Shown: positions 12,410 through 25,000, counted from the stretch's first letter. The stretch: 64,000 bases of DNA from Zeus faber (GCA_960531495.1 OY482866.1:8534207-8598206), one strand, 5' to 3'. Made by a program: numbers and translations. Notes: generated by a model not told the origin, from the letters alone.

Positions 12410-14822
12410 AGGTATCCCCTCTTCTTGTATCCTAAGTAAAATAATTAGCAAAGTTTAAAACAAAAAATATTTTTACTTTATAAAATACTAGTGGAGAAAA
12501 GTTTTGCTTCACTTAATTGTTTATTTAATTGAGTTATTTTGATATTTTGCTTGCTTATTTAAAATAGATCAGGCACATTTGTGTTCATAATGTGTTTTCA
12601 CAAACACATTCTATCTTTTTTTTTTTTTTTTTTTTTTTTTTTCAATAAGAGTGTTAAGAGTGTTGATGAGAATGGACTTTCGGATCAAAGTAAAAGAACA
12701 GAAAAGAAAAAGAAAATCCAAAATATCTGTAAAATCTGATATTTGTGGAGCCTGCACTATCAAGTTATTTGAAATCCTTGTACCTAGTTGGGTGTTTGGT
12801 GTGATTATAAGTTTCCGAATTTTCCTCCTTCCTTCCTATCCTTGATATGTTTTATTGAATTTGATTGTCGCCTTGTAAAAAATAATGTGAAGATAAAATG
12901 CATTTTCCCAATAACTGGAAGGCGGCGATGCAGAGGAGGATCCTTCCTTCCAATCAGCAGCTGATGAAACATGCATGCTAGTGGAGCAGCGTGAAAGATG
13001 GAGGAGAAGCTACACTTTTATTTTAATGTATTTAATGTCGACCTGCAGGAAAGAAGCCTTTTCTCTCCACTTGTCACGCAAGTTTACATATATATATGAT
13101 ATGCATTTTTAATATGTAATATTTTTGTATATTTATTTGTTATTTAATAATCTAATCATCTTACCATGCTTTTAGACTATGTAGACTAGAATATATATGC
13201 GCAATAAATTATAATTATTTAATTGTTTTGTATTATAATTATAATTAATTATAATTAATATTGTAGAACGCGTTAAATCGTCGTATGCTTCTATAATGGT
13301 CAAGATGGTAATTTCGTTTATAATTATAGAAACAAAAGCAGACAAACACATTTTAACAAACAAAAATAAATGGCTTTATTTTCTTAAATAAACAATAAAT
13401 AATAAATAATATTGACTAAATATTAAGTTGCCATGAATGATATTTACGAGTTATTTTGATTTATAATCAATTATAGCTACAAGCAAATTAAGTTTAAAAA
13501 ACGTATTGTCACTGACGTGTTGAAATTATATAAACGATGCATTATTATATGTAACTTAATACATAGGGATTTAATGATTATTGAGCAAATCGATTCTGAA
13601 GAAGTTGTTAGAAACTTCTTGTTGGTCATTTATATAGAATGTTAAGTTTGTTTATTTTATTTTTTTCGCTTGGAGCAAAAGCCTTTTCAGAACTTTAAAC
13701 CGCACTTGAACTTTAAGACTCTGAGCATAACTTTAGGATAGGGAGGAGTTTTGAGCAAGTTGTTTTTTTATGATTTCCCTGAGTGAAAATCAATAAAATA
13801 ACGTTCTATTTGATAGTTGTTTTGTTTGATATTTGATAGAAATAGTTGTTCGTGTTTTTATTTTTATCTTCGTAGGTATCGGTTTGAGAGTTTGTACACT
13901 CAAATCTATAGTTTAATGGGCAAATATATAGAGTGTCAAAGTGCATTGTTAATTAAATTCGGGAAAGTTCTGAAACAAACTTCTCTTCGGTTCGGTGCAT
14001 CTCAAAATGAGCTTTAATTATCACTATATGTGTAATCATGTGAACGCATAAACGGATTTTGTAATAAAGATAACATCGAAATTTCCAAACATTTTTCATC
14101 CACAAGTGTATTTATGTATGTCTGCAAAACTATAATGCATGGGAGTATCCTGGTCCATTCAGACTGGTAAGTTAATAAATACATAAATAGATTTAAAAAA
14201 AAGATAAACAATAAATACAGAAAAAAATAACATTAAATTGCAGAATTATCTAAAGGCGACTCAATGCCGATTGATCCATTACGTTTTTCCTTCAATTCTT
14301 ATTGAAGAATTATAGAAAAATTGCAATTACAATTCTTGACTGATGTTGTCATGATAAGAAATGAATAAAATGTGAATACAGATATGGCTAAGGCCAAAAC
14401 TGGCAATGAAGTAGATTTGGGCCAACACTATAATGAATCATTTATTTATTTATTTAGCAATTGTAATGAATGAGTTGAAGAAACAACAATACCCAAAACT
14501 GTATCAAAACATCTGAAAGGGGCTCCATAAATATGCTTCACGAAACCCTGTTGTAATACAATCCATCCACAATCCATCAATGCACACACCGGTACTTCCT
14601 AGAAAATGCAGAGAAGTAACTTTGCATCCAATCAGTCTGTTGAGGGCAGCAGAGTAAACCCCCCATATAAGTCTCAGAGTTCAGTATCACCATTTTTATT
14701 TTCACTTAACGTCTGTTAAAATGGTTTGTGTAGAAAATACTTTATACATTAAATGTCAATGTATACAATATACAATACATTTTCTAAATTCTAATACATT
14801 TGATGCTGCTTCAACATCAGAG
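12114..14822. other. Gene-free AT-rich stretch
   Basis: It holds a CAA run (about 12368-12409), a T run (about 12617-12641) and very AT-rich DNA at 13080-14500. No coding exon or RNA gene recognised. Confidence 0.4.
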
Positions 14823-14823
14823 C

Positions 14824-14860
<37 letters not shown>

Positions 14861-14885
14861 TGGTAGATAGATAGATAGATGGGTA
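14823..14885. repeat. (GATA)n microsatellite
   Basis: About 15 GATA units with two interruptions. Confidence 0.93.
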
Positions 14886-16628
14886 GATAGATTGATAAAT
14901 ACTTCAATTTAGAAAATATTTATATGATAAACTATGATATATGCCAATGATAAACTGTTGTTTTGCATGGAGGGCAAAATATTTATGCTCAAATGTATAC
15001 TTACCCAATTATTGAGTGTATACAATAGATATATGTCCTCCTAAAATCCTTCTGGGATCCTTCGGGGGTCGCGAACCCTAGTTTGGGAACCCCCTGCTCT
15101 CGGTCATGGGTACTGATCACTTCCCCCCCCCTTGTGGCGCAGCTTTTTTTTGCAGACTGTAATATCTAGATGCAACCTCTAGATGGTAGTGTTGCATTGC
15201 GGTGCATTAAACACCCCCCAATCATGTGGCCTATCAGCTTGATCCAATGCAGGGAACCAGATGCAAATCAGATGCTCTGTATAACCCTCTGTGCTCAACC
15301 TTACCATATCCATTGCATGTTTTTGATTTGTGGCCACGTGCGGCAGTTCTGATTCACGAATTCCGTACGATCGTCAAACGTTTATCTTGGGCGTCAGGTG
15401 TTTAAAGGAGGTGTTTCGTCTTTCTTGCCCAGATCCAGAGAGGAGGTGAACACCGATTTCGGTCCCTGCGCGTCCGGTACTGAGACAGCGATGGGGCTGC
15501 ATGCGCACTGGGATCAACGAGTCTAGCAACCTGTGAAACGAGGGAAATACCCCAACTAGGATCTAATTTTCAAGTTCTACCTGGATCGTGTGTTTGCCAT
15601 ATCCCTGCTACGGCACGATGCGATGCCGTTCTTATGGACACCGCACGACTTCCGAACAACTATTTGGATTGCTGAGTTTACTTTCCATTTCAGAGGCAGA
15701 GTAATGCTTTCCTCTCTCTGCTGGAGAGCCATAAAGCTCCAGTGGAACCCCCAAAGCAAATCGATAAGCCCTCATTAGGCCGACTAGAGAATTCACTCAA
15801 GGAAATCAGGATTACGTTACGCCTTTTCCCCTGAAAGTCACATCATTACATCGCGCCATCCAAGAGGATCTCACACTAGGCTATGCTAATTTTCGCCTTG
15901 TTAACGAGTTTGACTTTATAAATGGAGCTCAAAGGGACAGTTCAGTATATTTCATCCGTGTCGTTATTTTGTCCTAAAACGATGCATTCACTTTATCAAC
16001 CCAGACCTCATTAAAATGTTGGTTCCCATCATTAATAACCGTTACTGTTTACTATGGAGAAATGTACCACTCGGCTGCAGCCTGTCACTGCGCTTCAATG
16101 CAGTCCAATGGGGCAAACGTTTAAAAAAACGTTACCTTCACCCTTTGTGAAACAGGAAGCTCAACAATATAGTCAGACAGTCTTGATACAGTATGTGACA
16201 CTGGTGAAATATTTGGAAACTGTGCATTTGGTCAGGTTTTTTAGGGTTATAGAGACTCCTACTTTCCAGCTCTTTTGAGAACGTCCGCGCTAACATAAGA
16301 GACCAGAAACCACGAAGCGGTGAAATAGGCAACATCCATACAACTTCAATTTGTTTTCCTGTCTGTCAACCATCGTCTATAAATCAATGGAGTCAGTACT
16401 CTTACCATAACATTTTTTTTTTCAAGATAAGATACGGGAAGTTCAGGACTGTAAACTGTTTGAATACAGCTAAATACCACATCCAGCCATTTAAAATATT
16501 GTTTTGCCCTCAATATTTTGCCAAAAGGAAAAGTTAGGGAGTAGTTACGAGTTGAATAATATAGATTTTGTCGCCATATTGCAAACAAACAAAGCCAGTT
16601 CTCCCCAATGCATCAATAATAGAGAGCC
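14886..16628. other. Gene-free stretch with a DNA-transposon-like end
   Basis: Around 15050-15105 a GGGGTCGCGAACCC / TTTGGGAACCCCC motif resembles the ends of hAT-type elements in fish. From about 15400 to 15930 the sequence is unique and repeat-free. A 60-bp segment at about 16240-16297 recurs near 17590-17645. No gene recognised. Confidence 0.35.
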
Positions 16629-16822
16629 ATAGATAGATACGTACCTGTAGATGGATAGATAGATAGATAGATAGATACATAGATAGATACATAGATAGAT
16701 ACATAGATACATAGATGGATTGATGGATACATAGATAGATACATAGATACATAGATGGATTGATGGATACATAGATAGATTGATGGATACATACATACAT
16801 ACATACATAGATAGATAGATAG
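16629..16822. repeat. Compound (GATA)n/(CATA)n/(GATG)n tetranucleotide array
   Basis: About 190 bp of interleaved GATA, CATA and GATT/GATG units. It explains the ISLYLSIYLS-type frames on the minus strand. Confidence 0.93.
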
Positions 16823-17049
16823 ACAGAGGAAGCATATTCATTTCACAAAGTTTTGTATTCAATTTCTTCCAGGTAGGGGTTTCAAACCTGACTTAGGTCA
16901 GGGGTGGTCAGTCTGTGTTGGCCGGGTGCATGGAGAAACGGAGAAATCCCAATTTGGATAGAGTTTCTACGGCCGAGGTGCCCTGGTTGCTATTCACACC
17001 GCACGAGTCCGGGCCAAATGCTCCGGCAACAAACTCGAGGAAAATTCTA

Positions 17050-17125
17050 TAATCTCCGGGACATTCCACTGCATATGTGTATGAACGTATGTATATGTAT
17101 GTGACAAAATAATTGAATCTTGAAC
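17050..17125 (+). mobile_element. LINE (L2-like) 3'-end remnant
   Basis: A CATTCCACTGCATATGTGTA-type end followed by TGTATGTGACAAAATAATTG and a TTGAATCTTGAAC tail. A second, better preserved copy is at 49080-49170 and an inverted one at 42855-42930. Family assignment is tentative. Confidence 0.5.
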
Positions 17126-17696
17126 TAACATCATTCAGGGACAGAGGGGCTGCCCCAAATCCCCCGCGCTGTTGGATCACATTAGAGCTTTGGTGTCGTC
17201 GACCCCGAGTGCCTTTCTACGGAAGTAGTCGCATACGTACTCATATACATACTGTACCTCTAGTTAGGCCGAGAGAACAACATCGGCGGCATCATGCAAA
17301 TCGGCTTTCACATCAATCGGGTTTCACGTCGACGTGTGGGTGAGTCGCGCTGGCAGCCGGTTCCTACGAGGCTAGTTAGAGCGCAGAGTTATTTGCAGCA
17401 GACGCCCTCCATAAACCCAAACCAACATTATGTATCAGGAAGAAGCCTGAAGTCATTTCATAGTTAAAAAGAGTGTGAGTGAGAGTGCTTCTTTCTTCTG
17501 GAAAGAAAACACACGCACGCACCCACGCAAGCACGCACGCAGAGTAAGAGCGTAAACCCTCAAGCATAATTAATGATCTTGATTTTTTTAAGGGTTTTGT
17601 TGACTCTTGCAAACCGGCTCTTTTGAGAACATCCGCGTTAACATGCGACAGCATGCTGTGGCCAGTTAAGAAGCAACTTCGACACGCACGCATCCA

Positions 17697-17740
<44 letters not shown>

Positions 17741-18260
17741 CAGCGGGAGCGTAAACCCTCAGCATAATTAAGTATCTTGTTAAGGGTGTGTGTGTGTGTG
17801 TCGTGTTTTTCCGAATTACAACCCCGATGCGCTCCGTGTGATTAAGTTTCCGTCCCCGACGTTGAATTTAAATGAGGTGTTTGTTGATGTTTTTGTTCCG
17901 GTTTTCTGTCCCCCGCTTTGCCCCCCCCCCCATCTTGGAATTAATTCACATCTCCGTGGGATACGTGATCAGGGCTCAGGAATTTAATCACAAAACATAA
18001 CAGTAATTTGGGGATGCTAAATATTTATCGTATATCAAACGTTATTCAGGGTTTTTCTTGAAGCGTTAGACATGGCAGCTATTAATGATGTAGTTTGCTT
18101 CATAATTATACTCATTTTTTTTGTTTTTAATTTCAGGAGTAGTTATTAGAATATATACATCACAAGCCTTCTTCTCGGTGAGATATTTGGGTGCGGCCGT
18201 GCACCAGGGGCCCTAACCTCCTCGGCGCTGCGCCATCTGCCACGGAACACTCACACGTTG
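17126..18260. repeat. Gene-free region with (CGCA)n runs and short duplicated blocks
   Basis: Two CGCA-rich runs (about 17509-17545 and 17687-17740) are each followed by the same segment, AGCGTAAACCCTCA(A)GCATAATTAA. The stretch at 17590-17645 matches 16240-16297. A C run is near 17922. No gene seen. Confidence 0.55.
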
Positions 18261-20030
18261 CGCTATTGTCTTGTCTTATCTTATCTTGTCTTGTCTTGTC
18301 TTCTCTTGTCTTGTCTTGTCTTGTCTTATCTTGTCTTATCTTGTCTGATATAATCTTGTCTCGTCTTGTTTTGTCTTGTCTTGTCTTATCTTGTCTTATC
18401 CTGTCTGATATAATCTTATCTCATCTTATCTGGTCTTGTCTTGTCCTGTCTTGTCTAGTCTTGTCTTGTCTTATCGTATCCTGTCTTATCTTTTCTTATG
18501 CTGTCTTGTCTTGTCTTGTCTTATCCTGTCTTATCTTGTCTGATATAATCTTATATCATCTTATCTTGTCTTGTCTAGTCTTGTCTTATCTTTTCTTATC
18601 CTGTCTTGTCTTGTCTTATCCTGTCTGATATAATCTTATCTCATCTTATCTTGTCTTGTCTTTTCTTGTCTTGTCTAGTCTTGTCTTATCTTATCCTGTC
18701 TTTTCTTTTCTTATCCTGTATTGTCTTGTCTTGTCTTATCTTGTCTGATATAATCGAATCTCATCTTATCTTATCTTATCTTATCTTGTCTTGTCTTGTC
18801 TTGTCTTGTCTTGTCTTGTCTTGTCTTATCTTTTCTTGTCTTATCTTGTCTTATCTTGTCTGATATAATCTTGTCTCGTCTTGTTTTGTCTTGTCTTGTC
18901 TTATCTTGTCTTATCTTGTCTGATATAATCTTATCTCATCTTATCTGGTCTTGTCTTGTCCTGTCTTGTCTTGTATTGTCTTATCTTATCCTGTCTTATC
19001 TTTTCTTATGCTGTCTTGTCTTGTCTTGTCTTATCCTGTCTTATCCTGTCTTATCTTGTCTTATCTTGTCTTATCTTGTCTGATATAATCTTGTCTCGTC
19101 TTGTTTTGTCTTGTCTTGTCTTGTCTTGTCTTGTCTTATCTTGTCTTATCTTGTCTGATATAATCTTATCTCATCTTATCTGGTCTTGTCTTGTCCTGTC
19201 TTGTCTTGTCTTGTCTTGTCTTATCCTGTCTTATCTTTTCTTATGCTGTCTTGTCTTGTCTTGTCTTATCCTGTCTTATCTTGTCTTATCTTGTCTTATC
19301 TTGTCTGATATAATCTTATCTCATCTTATCTGGTCTTGTCTTGTCCTGTCTTGTCTTGTATTGTCTTATCTTATCCTGTCTTATCTTTTCTTATGCTGTC
19401 TTGTCTTGTCTTGTCTTATCCTGTCTTATCCTGTCTTATCTTGTCTTATCTTGTCTTATCTTGTCTGATATAATCTTGTCTCGTCTTGTTTTGTCTTGTC
19501 TTGTCTTGTCTTGTCTTGTCTTATCTTGTCTTATCTTGTCTGATATAATCTTATCTCATCTTATCTGGTCTTGTCTTGTCTTGTCCTGTCTTGTCTTGTC
19601 TTGTCTTGTCTTATCCTGTCTTATCTTTTCTTATGCTGTCTTGTCTTGTCTTGTCTTATCCTGTCTTATCTTGTCTTATCTTGTCTTATCTTGTCTGATA
19701 TAATCTTATATCATCTTATCTTGTCTTGTCTAGTCTTGTCTTATCTTTTCTTATCCTGTCTTGTCTTGTCTTGTCTTATCCTGTCTGATATAATCTTGTC
19801 TCATCTTATCTTGTCTTGTCTTGTCTTATCCTGTCTTGTCTTATCCTGTCTTTCTTGTCTTATCTTGTCTGATATAATCTTATCTCATCTTATCTTGTCT
19901 TATCTTATCCTATCTTGTCTTGTCTTGTCTTATCGTATCCTGTCTGATCTTGTCTGATCCCATATTGTCTTGTCTTATCTTATCTTGTCTTATCCTCTCT
20001 TATCTTGTCTTATCTTATCTTATCTCATGT
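18261..20030 (+). repeat. Pentanucleotide satellite (TTGTC/TTATC/CTGTC)n with higher-order structure
   Basis: Nearly 1.8 kb is built from five-base units, mainly TTGTC, TTATC and CTGTC, almost without indels. A ten-base marker, TGATATAATC, recurs at least 15 times (from 18346 to about 19870). Its spacings are multiples of five, often alternating 60-75 and 150-160 bp, which implies a higher-order repeat of about 220-235 bp. None of the unit words gives a stop codon in plus frames, so long LSCLVLSCLIL frames arise that are not genes. The unit equals the tail word of LINE 3' ends in this window. Confidence 0.97.
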
Positions 20031-20700
20031 CAAGGAGGGATTGTGGAATTGTAATATTTGCTTAATCTCATTCATGTCGCATGTAAAATGACCCAGATTA
20101 CCAATGAAGTCCCAACACAAATATCACAAAGGAAAATGCAAATGACTTTACATTCAGCTTGAACTCAATTACACAGAGGTCAATTAAAGGAGCTTCATCG
20201 AAACTGCCTGTTTCGAAGTAGTGACGGCTGGTTTTATCGCAGTTTAATCCCTTGATGATGATAAAACCGCTTCAATCGCGTCTTTACACGTTCGCTGGGA
20301 AATGCGTGACATGCACATCTGCAGCTGTTTCACTGTGATAAATTGTTTTCATTCACTGTAGGTTCAATAGCTCTTCAATATTGATTTCCTTTTCCTGGCT
20401 CACTCCATTTGACCAAACCTGCACCTTGAAGTGAAGTGGCTACTCAATTATTAACCAATTCTTTTTGTGGAAGCAAACGTTATGTTATGCATGACAGGTT
20501 CAAAGGATGGCATTATGGGTGTACAGTAAACACTCCAAAAGGCAGATTGCCATCCTGCCTTCCATCATTTCATTATCAAGTGAACACCCAGTTTTCATCC
20601 CGCTGGGGTTGTTCCATTAGTTAAATCCAAACTGTCGATTTACAGGAAAGTGATTTGTGGGAAAAGGAAAACACCAAAGCTGAAACAGGTGCTGAACTAC
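20031..20700. other. Gene-free unique sequence
   Basis: No repeat or gene recognised. It contains several ATTA/TAAT words and an AATTGT-rich patch but nothing diagnostic. Confidence 0.35.
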
Positions 20701-21140
20701 GGCCCTATGACTATAGGGCCATAGCAAAAAATAAAAAATAAATCGATATTAATACCCCTGTGTTTCGAGATTAAACTTGGAATTCCCAGTTTAAAGTCAA
20801 AGTTTCGAGAATAACGTCGGAATTCCGAGATTAAAGACAAAATACATTGAGAGAATACAGCGGGAACACACCACATCCCATATCAGAGAGGGGTGAGAGA
20901 GAGAGAGAGGGAGAGAGGGGGAGGAAACAGAGAGAGAGGGGGAGAGAGAGACAGACAGAGGGTGAGAGAGACATGGCAGAGAGGGAATAAGGGGAGAGAG
21001 AGAGAGAGAGAGACAGGGTGAGGGAGAGAGGGAGCGTCACAATGTAAGTCAGAATTCCGACTTTATTCCCGAAATAACGATTTTAAACTCGGAATTCCGA
21101 GTTCATTCTCGAAACATTTTTTTTTTACATAGCCTCTTCC
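20701..21140. mobile_element. Foldback (inverted-repeat) element with GA-rich core
   Basis: The left arm (about 20715-20850) contains two direct copies of a roughly 40-bp unit, TTTCGAGA...GGAATTCC...AAAGTCAAA. The right arm (about 21040-21130) is its reverse complement at around 80% identity. Between them lies a GAGA-rich tract (20875-21035). An 8-bp perfect hairpin, GGCCCTAT/ATAGGGCC, sits at 20701-20720. The structure suggests a non-autonomous foldback transposon. Family and target duplication were not identified. Confidence 0.6.
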
Positions 21141-21504
21141 CTACTGAACTAATAGTGCTTTCCTAATTCCTATTTCCTATTCCTAGTTTATAAGCAATAT
21201 AAAAATACTATCCCACTAACTCATTTGTAATTACATTTAGCGTAAAGATTAATAAGAAATGAATGCAATTAACAAATTAATCTACTTAATGTAGTAATTG
21301 GTTGTTTAATTAATTTCCCATAGAAATCAACGGCATCCTCCGAGTCGGAACCCTCATCCAGGCGAGGAAAAACTCCCAGAAAACCGTTTTGGGAAAAAGG
21401 AAGAAACCTTGAGAAGGGGCCACAGAAGGAGGAATCCCCCTTCCAGGGTGACCGGCCTGCAATGGAGGCCGAGCGGGCAACAACAATAATAATGCAATAT
21501 GAAT

Positions 21505-21548
21505 AAATTATAGGATATTGTACTTTCCTATACAATATCCTATAATTT
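21505..21548. repeat. Perfect 18-bp inverted repeat with 8-nt loop
   Basis: The arm AAATTATAGGATATTGTA (21505-21522) is exactly complementary to 21531-21548, with loop CTTTCCTA between. It lies next to a second inverted repeat (21555-21648), probably as parts of one palindromic miniature transposon. Confidence 0.9.
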
Positions 21549-21554
21549 CATAAT

Positions 21555-21648
21555 GCACAGCGAGCCGGTCATTATCGAAAACTAACCCCAACAGCGTGAT
21601 CCGGTCTTGTATCTCTCTGATTTAGCGATAATGACCGGCTGGCTGTGC
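21555..21648. repeat. 23-bp inverted repeat (one mismatch) with 48-nt loop
   Basis: Arms 21555-21577 and 21626-21648 (core GCCGGTCATTATCG) pair with one mismatch. With the adjacent 21505-21548 hairpin it forms a 144-bp double-hairpin module typical of MITE-like elements. Confidence 0.8.
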
Positions 21649-22499
21649 CTTATCTAATCATAGGATTACATAACATTCCACTTATTACACATCTACTTAC
21701 CAAATATAATAATACATAGGGGTGGGATATTGTTTTGAAATTATTTTATGATTAGTATGGCAAGTTTGAGAGCTTCCGCTCGTAGGCGGAGTGGAGTTGT
21801 CGCCTGTGACAGCGGTTATTAAGAACACACATCGGCCCTTATTCGGAAATAACCGATGGGCGATTGCCGCCATTGACCAATCAGAATTGAGTGTTCCACA
21901 GAGCCGTGTAAGCCACTCCAGCAAGTCAATGGCTTAAAAAAAAGACAAACGGTGGCGTTGTCTACGACTCCTCCGCGATTATCCAATCGATGACCAAAGG
22001 CCAACTTTCATTTTGTTCTCATCGGGATGAGAATTGGCAGATAATGGGTCCGTGTGTCACCTGCTCCGCGGCGTTCGGCCTGTTGACCCAAAACCCAATG
22101 ACTTTCATTTCATTGACTGGACAAATCTGAGCGCACGGCCCTGAAACACGCTGCTGCCGAAGAGTAGGAACGCTGTCTTTCACGTTTTATCCCGAAGGGA
22201 TGAGGTGCTAGTTCAAATAGTTTGCCTTTGCCTTAAGCAACTTCAAGGCCCAAAACTGTTTTGTGTAAAAAAATAAATAAAAAATGCAGGTCCCCATAGC
22301 GTTTACGTTGTGTCGAATGTGTCGTTATTATACAATATGAAGCAAAAAATACCTGCGTGACCCAAAGTGCCGTGAAGGGGCTTTGTTTGATTTGCGATTC
22401 CCACCTACATTCCCAACATTTCAACTAGCACTTTTCCGGTATTATTATCCCCATCATTACATCACTGTGCACTCAGCGTGTAATGCAATATTTGGTATG
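21649..22499. other. Gene-free stretch
   Basis: Unique sequence without recognisable exon, RNA or transposon. Open frames here lack domains. Confidence 0.35.
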
Positions 22500-22571
22500 T
22501 CCTATCTCTCTTTGTCGCTCTCTCTCTTTGTCTCTCTCTCTCTCTCTCTCTCCCTCTCCCTCTCTCTCGCT
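22500..22571. repeat. (CT)n tract
   Basis: A CT-rich run of about 70 bp with a few interruptions. Confidence 0.9.
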
Positions 22572-23569
22572 CCCTGCATGGCTGCAGGGCCATTTCCAGG
22601 TGGATTACACGCTTCTAATGGTTTCTGTATTACTGGAGATGCTCCCAGAGAGCAAACACAAGCTTTTTCTTCCCCCGGAACCTTAATTGAGCGTTTGAGC
22701 GATCTCTGCCTGCGATACTGCGTGACGTGCCTGCGGGGGGCTCTCCGGGGCTGATAAACTTTGCTTTTGCAGGTCGTGATTAAGGGACTCGTCTGTCTCT
22801 GCTCAGCCTCAACCTTCCCGAGTGGTGGGGGTGGGGTTGACTGAAGACTTTCATCCGGACGGTGACCCCCCCCCCCCCCCTCACACAGATGCTTTCCATA
22901 TGCGAGGCTGTAGCAGCGGTGGACATGGGCGCTCTCATAGAAATTGTGATGGATTTGACTCGTTTTCCTCTGTTTTATGTAAGAGCAGGAGCACGGCCGC
23001 CCCATGCTTTTATGTTGCCCTAAGCAGCGGGGAGGAGGTGCAATCATTATTATTATTATTATTTTGTTTTTGAGAACCGGGAGGAGGGGGAGGGGGAGGG
23101 GGGTCTGTTGGAGAGGTTGCAGCAGCTTGGTAGAGAGGAGCGGAGACGGGGACGTCACACTCATCACGGCGCAGAGTGTTGTTTACGCCGCAGGGCCGGC
23201 CCCGAGGAGGAGGGCGAAAAGAAACCCACGTCATCGACGACGGCCCCCGCGTCTCTATTTATTCATCACTCAAAGGGCCGCGTTTGTTCCGACTTCCTTC
23301 CATTCGAAGCTGATTCAAAATTTCTGACCTAAAATGACGTGAAAAGTCTGCGTCTGATGAAGAAACTATTTCCGAACGAGAACAGTTCCCCGATTTTTTG
23401 TCGGCGCTGCACGCCGGCATTTTCAATGACTTTCCATCCAGGGCCCGAATGATCCAATGTCCAATTATTATTTTCTTATTTAAATTTTATGTACATACAC
23501 TGCGACCTCTTGCCCGTATTTGTAACTCGACTCTTACTTTTTTTATATTCGACTCTTATTTTATTTAAA
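22572..23569. other. Gene-free stretch, unique and moderately GC-rich
   Basis: The 22580-22800 segment is repeat-free and of high complexity. A C run (about 22867-22880) and an ATT run (about 23046-23063) follow. No gene recognised. A regulatory role is possible but unsupported here. Confidence 0.3.
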
Positions 23570-23706
23570 AAAATGTATGTCTTGTTAGTTTATCTTTTCA
23601 TGCACACTACGTAGTTGTTGCCTGTCATGCCCCAAGAAATTTCATTGTACCGAATGACCTTGTGTTGTAATGTACACCTGACAATTAAAACACTTTGAAC
23701 TTTGAC
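23570..23706 (+). mobile_element. LINE 3'-end remnant
   Basis: A segment containing AAATTTCATTGTACCGAATG, then TGACAATTAAAACACTTTGA and a TTGAAC-type tail, matches the usual 3' end of fish L2/Rex-type LINEs. No coding part remains. Confidence 0.5.
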
Positions 23707-24519
23707 CTTTAATGGTGGTAAATAAGCCACACTTTTTAATCCAAAGTCGAAATATTGAAAATGATCACTTTTTTTCCATCACTTTTCCAAAGTTTAGTTT
23801 GATACTGTAGCCATGCTTGACATAAAGAAAAAGATTTTTTTTTTCAAAACATAAATAAAAACACAACCTAAATTCAGATTTTACGATGACACGTCGGGGG
23901 GGGGTTCCACAGGCGAATCCGAGCTAATACGGCGATCATCTTGTCCTTTTTAAAACTTTGTTAAATTAAGTTATATTATTCTTTTCATGATTAAAGAGCC
24001 CGTTTTGTTTTGGATCGCTGTCATTTTGTTGACAAACTCCGTCGACATTGAATGTATTTAACACATCTGCGATTTAATCGGCAAAACTGTTTATAATGTG
24101 CGAAGGTTTTTTAACCGAAGAATTAAAAAAATAAACTGTACTTCAATCAATGAGATATTTTCCAGTTCAGCAGAGTTCAGAGTTTGTCGTGAGAGCGGAA
24201 CAGTAGTTGTCGGTGATTTACGTTTTGGAGAGAGAGAGAGAGAGAAGTAGAGGACAAATGGTCGACCATCTGGGAAAATCAACAGGATTCCAGATTTGAA
24301 AGTTCTGTGGATGTGACTCATTTTTTTTCCCCAGAAAGTTACTTCGGGGCCAATGATTTTTTTTTTGTCGTTGATATATTTGTTATTTGCTTTGATCATC
24401 GGGTTTTCAAGGAATACGTCACTGAGCAGCCAACCAAATCGACAGTACCGATCCATTAATATTGAATTCCACACTGGTCTGCCGTCGCCGGTGCAATCGG
24501 CTGGTGATGCTAGAGATGA
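23707..24519. other. Gene-free stretch
   Basis: AT-rich unique DNA with a G run (about 23898) and a GA run (about 24229-24244). No gene recognised. Confidence 0.35.
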
Positions 24520-24630
24520 CGCCCTCACCATCTCTAACCTTATACCTAAACTTAACAATCTCCAACCAGATTTTTCAGACTATTGGTGTTTCGGAATAAC
24601 GGGGCGTTGTGACAATGGGCTGTCCCCGTC
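24520..24630 (+). repeat. Dispersed repeat copy 1 (partner at 27810-27935)
   Basis: The ordered words CCATCTCTAACCT, AAACTTAAC, TTTTTCAGACTATT and CAATGG are shared with 27810-27935. This copy has a short extra segment near 24597-24611. Probably an old DNA-transposon end. Confidence 0.45.
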
Positions 24631-24639
24631 GACCCTCCC

Positions 24640-25000
24640 TCCCTATTGTATTTAGTGTGTGTGTTCCCCTCTCTCTCTGCGCCACTTGGTCTTTGCACCA
24701 TGTGTCAAGCGTTCCAGCGTTATTCCCTAGTTTCTCCGTCTCCTGGTGTTTTTGATTCCCGGCTCCGCTTTCTGGACCTCGCCCTTTGCCTTCTCCCCGC
24801 CGGAATGTTTGTCCGATCCACTGACCGCCTGTGTACCCAAGCGCCCCGCCTTGTCCCCTCCCTGTCGGATTGTTTGCTCCACTGACCGTCTGCCTGTGTA
24901 CCGAACCTGTTCAAGTAAAGACTGTTTTCTTTGAACCAAAGTTCCTGTCTCTGAGTCCCGCTATTGAGTCCTCTTGCCTGTCTTTCCACCAGTCGTTACA
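24640..25000 (+). mobile_element. Probable solo LTR (Gypsy-like) fragment
   Basis: A pyrimidine-rich segment runs through CAAGTAAAGACTG to CCTGTCTCTGAGTCCCGC, TATTGAGTCCTC and a terminal CGTTACA at 25000. That order resembles the 3' part of fish Gypsy/Ty3 LTRs. No gag or pol coding sequence is next to it and no target duplication was found, so the left boundary is approximate. Confidence 0.45.

Noticed and set aside
18191-19957. Long plus-strand frames encoding LSCLVLSCLIL repeats
   Set aside because: They arise because the pentamer satellite contains no stop codons. The peptide simply follows the DNA period, and no gene signals are present.
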